Of a DNA stretch of 64,000 nucleotides, positions 10,422-21,599 are shown one piece after another (the first letter of the stretch is position 1; every line of letters starts with the position of its first letter). The notes under the pieces are model-generated. The model saw only the letters and a program-made list of their open reading frames with translations, ran no database searches and was not told the DNA's origin. The translations under genes were made by a program, and so were the position numbers. Source of the DNA: Leptodontidium sp. MPI-SDFR-AT-0119 (lineage: Eukaryota > Ascomycota > Leotiomycetes > Helotiales > Leptodontidiaceae); assembly GCA_020726505.1 (NCBI GenBank), contig JAHLEZ010000002.1:682001-746000 (forward strand), given 5' to 3'.

Positions 10422-10951
10422 GTCTTTTGCGATTCCTGTTGTCACAAACAGCACTGCTGGAGATGGTCCTGGAACGGAAAAGTGAAGCTGAGATTCTATA
10501 TCTTGAAGCGCGAGATGTCAGACCACTAGAGGATCCCCAACTACTAGAGCAGGAGACTAATATCAAATTCGGTATCCTTGAAGCCTATCATGGTTAAAAT
10601 GGTCCGTTTGGTGATCTCTTCGGTTCCGGCACGTCCCCGAAGCTTCCCCCTTTCAGGATGATCGACGATGCAGAAACGTGACCTTCGCTGCATTCTCTCT
10701 GTCTGAGATCCGAGAACATGTACCTAAGTTTCCATATTAGAAATTCTCAGGACTCACGAGTAGATTTTATATCTCACATTTCTCTCTTGCGGAACTCATT
10801 TTGCAGTTATTGTCCTTGGATTGATGTGAAGGTTAGCGGCAATTGCTTCGCTTACGTCATGGAGTCGTGAAGCATCTCAGTCCTCCTCCAACTAGCAGAC
10901 GCAAGGGTTTTAGACCATTAACTTTTTGTTGTTGTTCTTTTCGAATTTCAG
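10422..10951. other. Intergenic between divergent loci
   Basis: Upstream region shared by the leftward methyltransferase remnant and the rightward DHH gene. The open plus frame 10250-10597 is mostly an antisense shadow. No motif stands out. Confidence 0.4.
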
Positions 10952-11044
10952 ATGTTGCCGCCAGCCTCTCGACTCTCACTATCCGCAATCTCAAAAAGAT
11001 ATCCACTGTTACTCGTCAACTCATTTCGTCCCTGCAAACGAACG

Positions 11045-12545
11045 ATGAAGCGCAAAGCAGGGACATCACCTGAGCCATCTACAAGAAAGGTGGCGAAGCT
11101 TGCAGATTACTGCAGTACCCCGACTCATCGAGACTCACAAGGAGCTGAGATATGGCCAGCTCCTGAATCTCAAATGGTGGCTGCACGAGCATTCTTACGG
11201 AACTGGTCAGTCTTGACTAGAGCCATATTTTGATCGGAATATGCTAACATGAAAACAGTGCAGCGGTCCAGAAGTCAACACTCATAGTCCCTGATAAGGA
11301 TGCAGATGGACTTAGTTCAGGAGTCATTGTTTACAGAACTCTCGTGGCATTGGGACTTGATCCAAAACTTCTTGATGTCCACCTTGTTCAGAAAGGATCG
11401 AACATACATGAGGACTATGAGCGACAGGCTATGTCAGAAAAGAAAGCTAGCTTCATCATTGTTCTGGATCAAGGCAGTAGGGGAGGACCACCAGTCGTCG
11501 ACGGCCCGGACGTCAAAGCACTTGTAATCGATCATCACCTCAGCGACGACTTTCCCGACGGCGTGGAAGTGAGTGGAATTCTACGGCTTCAATGTGGGTA
11601 CTGATAATTCTAGGCTGTATCGGCGTGCCATTATCCACCAGTTGCCACATCAGCTCTGCTCACATACGAGATCTGTAAAGAGCTACATCCGGACGTCGCT
11701 ACAGAATGTGGTTACCTCTGCGCAATTGGCACTCACGGAGACCTCGGAAACACTCTGAAGTGGCTGCCACCGTTCCCAGATATGACAGAAACATTCAAGA
11801 AGCACACCAAGAAAGTTTTAAATGACTGCGTCTCCTACATTAATGCTCGTAAGTCTTGAACAATCCAAGTATTTCAGAACAGGTGCTGACCCATGATAGC
11901 TCGACGTACTGGCACATACGACGTGATCACAGCATGGAACGCATTGCTTCAAGCCAAAGACCCCAAAGAGATACTGAGCAATCGCCGTCTAGCGCAAGCA
12001 CGCGAAGAAATCAACATCGAGGTCGAAAGACAGACTCATACCCCACCAAAATTCAGCAAGGACGGCAAGATAGCGGTATTGAAGATCAACAGCCAAGCTC
12101 AAGTCCACCCTGTCATTGCTACGCGATGGGTACATGCCTCTTCAATTTTCAACAGAGTTCTCTGACACATGTATAGGCAGGTACTCTAAAATCGAAAGCA
12201 CTGGAGATCATCATGGTGGCTAATTATGGCTACCTGCCTGGAAAAGTGAACTTTTCTTGTCGCATCGCTCGATGTGCGAGGGATCGCGAGCCCGCGATCA
12301 ATATTATCGAGTCACTAAAAGCAGTAGCAGACCTAGACACAGGTGACTTGATTCAGAGGATGGGCGAAAGTTTCGCGAGAGGACACAAGGAAGCTTCAGG
12401 GGGTATCATCCCCACAGCTGAATTCGAAGAACTGTGCGCCTTGATGAAAGTTGGCGAGAAGCCAGATAAAGTGGACGGAGAATCACCGAAGAAGAAAGGA
12501 GAGGCTCAAAAGAATACTTTGAATAATTATTTCAAGAAATCTTAA
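11045..12545 (+). CDS. DHH-family phosphoesterase
   Basis: Five exons (11045-11205, 11259-11568, 11614-11848, 11900-12129, 12177-12545) give 434 residues. The DHH signatures are present in order: PDKDADG (motif I), IIVLDQGSRGG (motif II) and VIDHHLSDD (motif III, the DHH-type metal ligands). A C-terminal DHHA1-like part carries RGHKEASGGI, which matches the family GGHxxAxG. Such proteins hydrolyse phosphodiester bonds in nucleic acids or small nucleotides with Mn2+; the substrate here is unknown. The C-terminus ends in a basic KKKGEAQKN tail. An in-frame ATG at 10952 would add 31 residues resembling a mitochondrial presequence. The gene converges with the oxygenase gene, 87 bp away. Confidence 0.85.
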
Positions 12546-12632
12546 GAGATTCCCGGGGACTCGACAGAAATGTCAGGGGAATCTCTCTTGAGGCGGCCCT
12601 ATGCCGTCGATGCTTGCTGCTTTGTTATGTCT

Positions 12633-14297
12633 TCATACTGGCAGCATGACAGGCACTCCTAGAATTATGTCCTGTCCATACTTCGTACCATTCACTTCCT
12701 TGACTCCAATGAGTCGTTCTTCTGGAGCGATTTGGAGCCGAGTTCTGATTTCTGTTGCAGAAGTTAGCTTCCATAGGTCCAATGAGACACCAAACTCACG
12801 AGCTTCTCGCCAGTCTTTATTTGTTGGAACCTAGAAGCTTATCAGCGCCATCCGAGCAATAATGCAAGCTGACTGTCTTACCGGAAGACCAGAGTCTATT
12901 AGATTTTTGAACTGCATGAATATCCCCTGCTTAAGCACAAATCCCTCACGCTGAATTAAGGGTGATTCTGATGTACCGAATCTGTCAGTATATTTCTCCG
13001 GATACTGGATGATGGTTTACCTGTCATGGGTTTTAAGCGCATGTCGCCCTTGGACCCGTTGAAAAGAACAAGGGAGAGACGCTGCTCATGTCGCTGATCC
13101 TCAGGAGGCTCGGCAACTTTGTGTAGGGTGGCTTTAAAATGTCCTCCAGAGATGACTGGCATTTTTGTCAGTCAATGCAAAGACTTTGCTGTTCCGTTAA
13201 TCCCACGAACCTTCGAGTGTTTCTCCCAAGTTGACAACCAATGCACCGGGGTTGTACTTGACGTATCTCCACTTGTCTTCTTTCCAAATTTGAAGCGCTG
13301 TGACAGGTACGGAAAATAAGAATGTAGTTGTTCCGTAGTCGGTGTGCCTGATTTTCTTAACATTCATGTAATGCCTTCAAGTAAGGAGTGCAGTTTTCAC
13401 TTACCCGTACATGCGCACGCCTTTCCTTGCGACTCTACTCTCCTCATCCAACGGATAGTAAAGCGCATGCCTGAAATACCCATCACCTACTAAGCCGTCG
13501 TGAGACTGTACCGTGTCTGTTGAGGTCTTCAGCACTCTCCAGACCGTCAAGGCATCGGCATCTTGTTACCTACCCCACAAATAATCATCAGGTAGCTCAA
13601 GAACCATCGATAGCAAACGTAACAGTCGACGATTTACCGAAGTCACAAGATACTTCATTGTCGTTAACTCAAATCCGAGTTCAGCAAAGCATGATACTTA
13701 CATCACAAAACGAGGATATCTCGTCCATAAAAGGAACTACGCACCTCGGAACTCTGTTATCGTCCTCAAACTCCGGCGAGTAGAAATTGAAGTGCTCGAT
13801 CCCATCGTAATTTCCCTTCTCGCGCTTGGAATTTTTGTTAGCAACTTCTTTTGGTTTAGGAGGGAGGGATACAACTCGCCTTCCAGCCAAATCGAGGCTT
13901 GAAGCCTGCGAACACACCTGTTGAAGGGTCCCACAACAAGCGTTCTTTGTCCTCCTGCGATATATTCAAATGCAAATATTGAGCTAGCGAGAACTGTCGA
14001 TGAAGCTGTTAAACCTCGTCAGTAATATATATCGGTTTACGAGATTCCTATCATGTATACCTGCTCAAGCGAAATACCATAATTAGTCAGAAAGAGGAAT
14101 CCATCCTCTTTGATTGCAGCTTTGGTAGTGGCTACAAGACCAGCGACGACAGCAGAATCATCAGAATCGAGGAGAGACAACTCAATGGTTCTGAGATCCG
14201 CCCACTCGAGATCCATCTTCGTCGGCTGAGGAGGAATCCATGCTGGGACTTCTGGTTTCTCGGCGCTTGAAGTTGGTGGATTAAATGGAGCTGCCAT
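12633..14297 (-). CDS. 2-oxoglutarate/Fe(II)-dependent oxygenase, isopenicillin-N-synthase-like fold
   Basis: Nine exons (14297-14061, 14005-13880, 13824-13702, 13652-13574, 13516-13405, 13347-13211, 13155-13021, 12967-12882, 12830-12633) encode 410 residues with continuous frame at every junction. The N-terminal DIOX_N-like region carries EDGFLFLTNYGIS. The metal site is HTD at about 227-229 and the His of TLHKV at about 283. The 2-oxoglutarate-binding RLS is at about 297-299. This is the large family containing gibberellin oxidases, flavonol synthases and fungal secondary-metabolite oxygenases; the substrate cannot be predicted. Introns are 49-57 nt. The second (13825-13879) begins GCGAGT, a GC-AG intron. 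There is no adjacent synthase gene to suggest a biosynthetic cluster. Confidence 0.88.
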
Positions 14298-14705
14298 CTT
14301 GACTCTCTTTGCAAAATTTTCCGATTACTTTCGTGACTGTGTTCAAGTTCGAGTGTTGATATATTCCATGTCTCGTTCTGAGCCCCTCCCTCTGAGGAGC
14401 CTTGATCGACATTGGTGGAACTTAGACTTGTTGCTTGGTATCTCGGCTACCATGCGTCATGCACTTCTGCCTATCCGTGAATGGCTGCTGCAATGAAGAC
14501 CGATTGGCATCCTCCTCCTCCACCTCCAATCCCACTTTTCGCCTGCTTTGCCTTCCCTCCCGACAAAGCAAAAGTCAGATGTCGATAATTCAACCGTCGA
14601 ACCAACTCACACCTTCGTTTGATTGGCTAAGAGAGGCTGATAAGTGTATGCCGTTTTGTAACGAGCGTTACTTTGGACTGCTCTGCCACAAGCGTTTCTT
14701 CAAGG

Positions 14706-15330
14706 CTCAAGTGATGTAGCCCAAGAACTGCCAATCTTCATAATAATCTTGTCTCCCAACTCCACCAGTAGTGAAAGGGTATGGGATGAAAGCACCGCAT
14801 GATCCAGAGACATCTGGAAACACCATGGCAGCAATTGGGGAAGCATGAGGGTTGATGTCGAGGTTGGAGCTATTGAAATCGACCATGTCATGGAGAAGAA
14901 GCTGCCCAGGAATATTGATATGAGCCGAACTTCATTGCTCTGCTTGAAGTAAGTCTTCTCTTCGGCTTGTGCACTACACATGCCAACCAAGACATCAAGT
15001 AAAATTTTCCTCATGAGCTTTTGAGACAAGTAGTCAATTGTGAACTTACCTAGACGAGAGAAGGATTTTCATACAATGATTGTATCCAGAGCCGTCAAAT
15101 ACTGTGTAAAAATTGCGTGAGTTTCAAGAGCATCAAAAGTCACTGTTCACAACACTTACCGGATTCTAGGACCCCGTAGGACTGACCGAAGCCACAGGCT
15201 TGGTCAATATTCAGTGAGTGGGTTTAAACAGCCCTTTCTTCATCTATTGAAAGTACAATGCTACGTTGTGACGTACAAACTTTTCCAAAGATACGGCCTA
15301 GCTGTCTCCATCGTATATGCTACTCTCGTT
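14706..15330 (-). pseudogene. Degenerate multi-exon gene, family not recognised
   Basis: The minus strand shows coding-like segments with splice signals. RIFGKVCTSQRSIVLSIDEE is followed in frame by a TAA (15224-15226), then NIDQACGFGQSYGVLES. A clean 60-nt intron (GTAAGT...TTTTTACACAG) leads to FDGSGYNHCMKILLSS, another GTAAGT donor, and finally HDMVDFNSSNLDINP and PFTTGGVGRQDYYEDWQFLGYIT, ending at TGA 14706-14708. The interval before the last part can only be joined by an unusually long intron of about 119 nt or a frameshift. The last segment is convincing protein sequence, but I cannot name the family. The internal stop and missing N-terminus suggest a decayed gene. Confidence 0.45.
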
Positions 15331-16847
15331 CGTTGTCTTCAAGCCAATCTGTGAGGGAAAGCAATACCCATCTTGCAGTGCCACTTACTAAATTATGTTC
15401 ACGGGGAGCTGAATTTCAAATTGCTACATTTGCTTGAATGAAATTGCAGGTATCCGTGAAATTGACTAGCCCTCCATTCCACGTCCTGTTGCGTCTTGCA
15501 AACAGCCACTTTCGCAACTCTCGGATGGCATGAAGTAGATTTGAGGTGATTGTTCAATCACCACTCAACGCATTAATGAAAGAAAGTGATTGAAAAATCC
15601 CCAAATCAAAAAGTTCCTACTTTGTTACTTAATCTTGCAGTCCATGCCTAGCCTGGTCTTACGGATTTCAGAATAAAATACGAGACAGTAGAAGTGCAGC
15701 TTCCAAGTGATGGATGGATAATATTGCGAGGTACTCTCGGCCGAAGCTTGTCTGAGTGTCATGCAAAACTATGAGCATCAAACCAAAGTGACAACAACTA
15801 GTATGTGAGATTAAAGTGTTTCGGAATATTCGGATGGTGAAGACGCTGAACTCAAATGTCAGATTTTAAAGAAAGCCATGGGAGAGGTGGCGAGATTATG
15901 ACGATGACTCTGTTGGCAGGAGGACTACAGATCCAAGATGAACAACGAATCCTACCTTGCTGCCCAAGACGGCGTAGGTACCACTCAAAAAGCACTGACG
16001 AAAATTGGACTTCAAGAAAACCAGGTAATTCGGCTTGTTGTCATGGAGATATCAATATCAGCTAGCACCGACCACTTCACTCGCCACAACAAACCAACAG
16101 ATAAATTGCGCAATGAAAACGATGCGATGAAAATCAACAATTCCACTGAGAAATGGAGATAGAATCAATTGTTCTCGGGATATGGCTGCACATGAATTGA
16201 AGAAATCCCAAGGGTTCAGATGACGAAGAGCTGGGTCGAGATGGGTTGGGTGTGGTGTCAAATTGCGGGAGTGGCTAAAAGCGGGGCGCGCTAGTTTACC
16301 GCCAAAGTTGCCATGCCAGCGCTCGCCTAGCCACTTCAATATTGACTGACGACGGGGGAAAATCGTGTGGCAGGAAGAACAACGTAACTTCATTCCCAAC
16401 CTCCCGCAATTCCTCCACACCACCCCGATACTTACTCATACCCACTAGCTGAAGGCTGTTCCAAAACCCTTTTGTGAAGAAACCAATTCTCTGCTACGCA
16501 TCCTCTCTCCCTCTCTCTCCTGCATACTCTGTATACTGCTTTGTTGACATAGATTTCTGACCATCGTGCCCGCGACGAAAGAAAGCAGTGCATAGTTCTA
16601 CCACCTACCTACCTACATCTACATCTCCACATACCTCCTACCTACCTCGAATCGAGATCTACATTCCTCGACATCCGATACCCGCACATCGATACATTCC
16701 TCGATCCTACATTCAACAACCACCGAACAAATCTCCAGCGTTGCTGAGCATTCCTCAGCTGCGACTCCTACGTCGCCCCGGAACAGGGAGGACGGGAGTG
16801 GCAGATCCCATCATACAAAGGAGTGTCTCGCATAAGAAGGCGTCGCA
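15331..16847. other. Intergenic, upstream region of the Fig1-like gene
   Basis: No supported gene. The right part is the pyrimidine-rich leader of the Fig1-like gene, with CT-rich tracts (16500-16525) and a TACC-rich stretch (16600-16650). Confidence 0.5.
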
Positions 16848-17838
16848 ATGGCACAGAGATTTCAGGTCGGGTGGATGAGTATGTCTCGGAAGAATGCAGT
16901 TCATCAACCGCAGCTAACGATTCAATAGGGCTGATACCATTCCTCGGATACCACCATGTGCTTATGATACTGATTGCGATTGCCATCATATTACTCTGTA
17001 AGTTGCTCGAGATCCTGTCCGAGGTTGGCTTTGGGAAGAAGATCAGGATCAGGCTAACACATTCCAGCACTCTTATTAGCAGGATGTTCCTCGTCATCAC
17101 CTCTCATACCCGACATCTTCCTCATCTCTCTCTATTATGAAGACTACGCGCCCAGGCCCTCAACCGCACAAGTCGACTTCAACGTCCATAACGCTATCGC
17201 AGTCGTTGCCGGCGATGCCGTTCTAGCAGCTCGAGTCGGATACTTTGGTATCTGCATCAACCCGGACGGAGGATCTTGGCTGTGCAGTAACAATGCCACT
17301 GCGCTCGCAGACCAGATAGCTCTCACGCAGGATCCCTTGAATCTGATTTGGCTTGCTAGTCAGTTCAAGGATATGATTGTATTCCCATACTTGATGTACG
17401 TCTCCCCACAATTTTCCCTCTTCCTCTCCCCCCTCTCGTGCATTAACTAACATATCCTGTAACAGCATCATCGCCATCATCTTCGCATTCATCTGCCTCC
17501 TCCTCCTCGCGACCTTCCCAGGCTGGCACGAAGAAGAAGACGCGCACGGCAGCGAACGAGAAGTGAAGCCCTTCCCCTCCCGACCTGTCTCCCAGATCGC
17601 CCTAGCGATAATCTTCATCGCGTCGATATTCGTGCTCGTGTCCGTGCTGTGGCAACATACCGCTTCCGTGGCGGCGTCGATCATCGCGCAGGATTTCGGA
17701 AACGGGAGCGTCAAGAGCGGCGTCGGAACTACGGCTATGGTGCTTGGATGGTTCGGCTTCGCCTTACTCATTATTGTGACGATTGGCTTGCTGGTCATGA
17801 TTCTGAGTATCAGGGTGTTGAGCGAGGCGTTCAGTTGA
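16848..17838 (+). CDS. Fig1-family membrane protein (calcium influx/membrane fusion)
   Basis: Exons 16848-16878, 16929-16997, 17068-17395 and 17466-17838 give 266 residues. The N-terminal membrane segment is followed by the family hallmark LLLAGCSSSSPLIPDIF. The extracellular part contains VGYFGICINPDG and a paired Cys (WLCSNN). Three more membrane helices follow, with a short charged cytosolic loop (GWHEEEDAHGSE) between the second and third. Fig1 proteins act in the low-affinity calcium influx system and in cell-cell fusion during mating. The start in a 31-nt first exon was chosen because the first intron has an ideal GTATGT donor and GCTAAC branch point and restores the first helix. Introns are 50, 70 and 70 nt. 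Confidence 0.88.
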
Positions 17839-18574
17839 GAGAACTGAACTTGCCTACTCACTCGTTATCATCCGCGGACTGGAGATGACGATGAACGTAC
17901 GGACAGAGGAGGAGGAGATAGGAGAGAGCCTTTTTGCTGCAGCAAATTTGATGATACCTTTCAGCGAGCATGATGATTTGGATGAAACGAAACCGCCACT
18001 CGGAGGAAATAGGTGGTTGGGTATTTGGGAATTCATCAATTCATCGATTTGAACAAAAAAGTTACGATCGAGGGGGGCCAACCAACCGACTGACTGACAT
18101 ATGGTCTGTTGGGACTTATTTTCGATTTGTGTATAAATGGATCAGCAAGATGGATAGGACAGACAGACACGCATTTGGGACCGGAGTTGACCAGACATGG
18201 AATGGTTTTTTTGTTATTTGTTTGGGGGGAACTTGTGTTCTCTTTCCTTTTTTCTGAAGGGGGTTGGATGATTATGGATGCATGCATGGATGGGATGAAT
18301 GGGATGTTAATTACGAAAGTGTGGTCGAGGGCGGATATCGACCTGTATGTATGGGCTCATGAACTGGGAAGGAAGGAATGGAGGCAGGCAAGAATGAATC
18401 ATTATGAGCATCATCCAAAACAATCCAACTAAACATTCAAAAAAGGAACAACCTTTTGCATTTCGTCATCTTCATACCGTGATCATCATAAACCGTAAAG
18501 TCCTCGCACCCACAGCTAGCAAACGAGAACTAGACTATTCAACAACTCGCCTAAGCTCGTCGCAACAACACTTC
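17839..18574. other. Convergent 3' region of Fig1-like gene and Sld2
   Basis: No gene seen. A plus-strand G/T-rich stretch at 18050-18340 with ATGGATGG-type simple sequence probably holds 3' UTR sequence. Confidence 0.5.
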
Positions 18575-20138
18575 CTATTTCTTCCTCCTAAACCGACTAT
18601 TATGAGCCGGTCCCCCCTTCGCCCCCGAATTCCTCAACTTCAACCTCTTGAAGTTCTGATGTGCCATGGCATTAACCTTCCTTGCCACCGTCCTGATCTT
18701 CCCATCCTTCGTCATGCCCTTCCGCTTCTTACTCTGATCTGGTCTTCTATACCTCGTTCCACCCTCTGAAGCTGTGTACTCGCTCTGAGAATCTGAGTCA
18801 AAGTTTCTGCCTTCTTCGAATTGCGCTATTTCATCCATACCAGCATCGGCATCTCCGTCTTCATCTCCGTCAACTTGAGTCTCGGGCACGATTTCGCCGG
18901 ACCCAGCTAGCTCGTCGTCGCTATCTTCGGCTGGTGCTGTGGGTGGTGGTTGTGAGGGTTTGGAGCGCGTAGGTTTCATCTTCACCCGGCGTGTTGTTCG
19001 CTTCTGGCCTTTCTTCTTGTACACTTTCAGAGGTTGGCCATCTCGTCCTACTTGGTCTTCGACCTCGCTGTCGAACTGTGCTTCATCATGGAAGCCGCCT
19101 ACGAGGTTCGTTTGACTGTCTGCTACCAGGATGTTCTCTTCCGTTGCTACCGGGATGGAGGTTGGTTTTGGTTTTGGCTTGGGTGGTGCTGCGGTGCTGT
19201 TGCCTTCCATCTCCATCTCCATTTCTCGCAGAGCGTCCAAATCGTCATCTGCGGCTTCGTCTTCCATTTTACGGAGTCCAGCGAGCATACTGCTCAGGCC
19301 TCGGACTAGAGGTTTCCTGGGTACTCTGACCATTTGGGGAGATAGTTCCGGGCCATCTTCCTCGTTCACGGCGGGTAACTGGATCCGGTGATTGTCTCGT
19401 CGCAGGAATGATGGCGTATTGAAATGTAATTTCGAAACTGACGATGGCGTACCTGCTTGTCCATTAATATGCCTGTTCTTGGCTGGAGTAGCAAAGGCAT
19501 CCAATAATCGTCTTCCAGATCCAGGTGTTTTGCTGCCCTTGAGCCCAACCTCCGCCCCTGTTTTCCGCGGAGTGGCATGTATAGCTTTCAATCCCGTGGG
19601 TTGAGCATTCCTTCTTGAGGGCGTAGCAGCCGTAGCATTCTCGTTCAGTAAATCAAATAATCCCAGAACCATGCCATCTTTCTGCGGTGTGGGCCCAAGT
19701 GCTTTCTTCGAAGGCGTGCACAGATTCCGGATTACCGATGGAGAATCATATGGATCCACTTCCCACGGTTGCAAAATGCCCTTTGATGGTGTCCTGGAGA
19801 TTTGCTGTCGTTTCGAAACTTCGTGGCTTGCTTGTTCTTCGTGTTTTCGTTTTCGAGGGGTCTGCCGTGGCGCGGCTGGTGCGGGTAATGGTATCTTCCC
19901 AGAGAGAATATCGCGGATCTTGTTGTATTCTTTGTATTTTGCAGCTAGAAAGGTGAGTTAGACATGATAACGGATTGTAGAGGGATAAGGACGTACCGAT
20001 TTCAACATTCTTCTTGATGTCTTCACGAGAAGCTTTCTTGCCCTCGTTCGCAGCAGAGAATGCCTTTTCCCATATCTTCAGTTCTCCGCGTAGAGCATTT
20101 GACGTCTGCGCCAACTCTTCTCTCTTGGAGTCGTCCAT
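18575..20138 (-). CDS. SLD2: DNA replication initiation regulator Sld2
   Basis: Two exons (20138-19997 and 19944-18575, 52-nt intron) give 503 residues. The N-terminus (ELKIWEKAFSAANEGKKASREDIKK) is the conserved Sld2/RecQL4-like helix. The middle carries at least seven full CDK consensus sites of the TP-x-K/R type: TPRK, TPSK twice, TPQK, TPSR, a second TPRK and TPAK. This fits the known role of Sld2, which binds Dpb11 after S-phase CDK phosphorylation to load Cdc45/GINS. The QPWEVDPYDSP segment at about residue 105 is typical of filamentous fungi. The C-terminal part is acidic, then basic. It shares a 396-bp promoter with the divergent RING gene. Confidence 0.92.
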
Positions 20139-20534
20139 TTCCTACTAGAGAAGCTCCAATCTCCTGTGTACGAAGGGTCGTATTAACAAGTCCTTCGAGA
20201 TCGCATACAGGGCCGAGATGTGGGTGAAGAAAGGAACAGTGTTGTGTTGTCCAATCCAGTCGATTCAATAGTGGGCTTTAGTGGGCTTCGATTGTTTGAA
20301 TAAGTAGATTGAGGTTTTTGAGAAATTGAATTCTAGAACTATAATCCCTCATGAACTTGAAGCAGGTGGCTCAAAAAGTCGCGTCGCGTCCACTATCGCG
20401 AAGCGGCGAGGCTAGGCTGGGCTTATCGACTAGCGCCCGCCACCTCAAAACCATAACATCATCCACAGCCTCGCCATCAACCTCTCCCACAAACCAACCC
20501 AGTCCATCAGCACGAACCACCCAACAATCTTCAC
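20139..20534. promoter_or_regulatory. Bidirectional promoter between SLD2 and the RING gene
   Basis: The 396 bp between two divergent start codons must drive both genes. A dense CGCG cluster (GTCGCGTCGCGTCC...ATCGCGA) at 20379-20402 resembles MCB/SCB-type cell-cycle elements (ACGCG core). This would suit a G1/S gene such as SLD2, but the core also occurs by chance in GC-rich DNA. Confidence 0.4.
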
Positions 20535-21599
20535 ATGGACCAAGAAGATGTCGATACCCGGTCTCAAATTCTCCAAACGACATTAGCAGAGATATCCGCG
20601 CGGGAAGATGCCAGCACCGAGGAAGAGACATGCTGCGTAATCTGCCTTGAGCGGGTATCCGAGCAGGCAATTGCGCAGCCGTGCCAACATGCCTCTTTCG
20701 ATTTCCTGTGCTTGATTAGTTGGTTACAGGAGCAGTCTTCATGTCCGCTGTGTAAAGCAGATGTCAAGACTGTGCGGTACGAGGTTACGGATCAGGAGAC
20801 GTACAAGACGTATGAAGTTACTTCGACGACGAAAGCGCCACCTTCGACTTCGACCTCGGATTTAAACTCGAATGCGAACCATGATGCCTCGACAGTAAGG
20901 GACCGTTTCGATCACAGAGGGAGGAGACTTTATCGCGAAAGAAGGGAATACAACCACCCACCAACTCAGACAGCGGACGAAGCCCTCCTCAGACGGAGAC
21001 ACATCTACCAACACCAACTTTTCTCCCTACATGTAGGAACGAACCGAGTCTCTCGCTTCCGAGATTTGACACCCGCTCTCTTCACAACAGATGCCGAGCT
21101 GATATCTCGAGCGCGGAAATGGATAAGGCGAGAATTGCAAGTGTTTACATTCCTGAATCCGGATGCTACAGCTGCCTCTCGGAGCGTGATGGGTGATAGG
21201 AGGGCGAACAATGCCGAGTTCTTACTGGAGTATATTGTGGCGATATTGAAGACGGTGGATATCCAGGGCAGTGGAGGACAGGCTGAGGAGATGTTACAGG
21301 AGTTTCTGGGGAGGGGGAATACGAGATTGTTTTTGCATGAGTTGAGGGCTTGGTTGAGGAGTCCGTATACGGAGTTGGAGGCTTGGGATAGGCATGTACA
21401 GTACGCTGAGGTTGGGGAGAGGAAGATAGGGGAGAGTGCGAGTGAGAGTGAAAGGGCTGAAAGAAGGGCTGAAAGAAGATCTCGGAGAGAACGAGGCTAT
21501 AGAGGACTTTCGAGAGACCACTATAGAAGAAATACATCTAGGGGAGGCAGGGGAAGATTCGCGCCGTATTGGCGCAGGGAGTCACGGGCAAATGGTTGA
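20535..21599 (+). CDS. RING-finger E3 ubiquitin ligase, TOPORS-like
   Basis: Intronless, 354 residues. A C3HC4-type RING lies near residues 34-73 (CCVICLERV ... [11 protein letters not shown] ... SCPLCKADV). A helical domain downstream ([17 protein letters not shown] ... [15 protein letters not shown]) and an Arg/Ser-rich basic tail ([18 protein letters not shown]) follow the layout of TOPORS/ICP0-like ligases. It probably transfers ubiquitin to nuclear substrates; the basic tail suggests RNA or chromatin contact. The start has good context (TTCACATGG). It is divergent from SLD2. Confidence 0.8.
   Translation: MDQEDVDTRSQILQTTLAEISAREDASTEEETCCVICLERVSEQAIAQPCQHASFDFLCLISWLQEQSSCPLCKADVKTVRYEVTDQETYKTYEVTSTTKAPPSTSTSDLNSNANHDASTVRDRFDHRGRRLYRERREYNHPPTQTADEALLRRRHIYQHQLFSLHVGTNRVSRFRDLTPALFTTDAELISRARKWIRRELQVFTFLNPDATAASRSVMGDRRANNAEFLLEYIVAILKTVDIQGSGGQAEEMLQEFLGRGNTRLFLHELRAWLRSPYTELEAWDRHVQYAEVGERKIGESASESERAERRAERRSRRERGYRGLSRDHYRRNTSRGGRGRFAPYWRRESRANG

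Noticed and set aside
9755..14297. Secondary-metabolite cluster (methyltransferase plus oxygenase)
   Set aside because: The methyltransferase is a pseudogene and no synthase, P450 or pathway regulator lies between or beside them.
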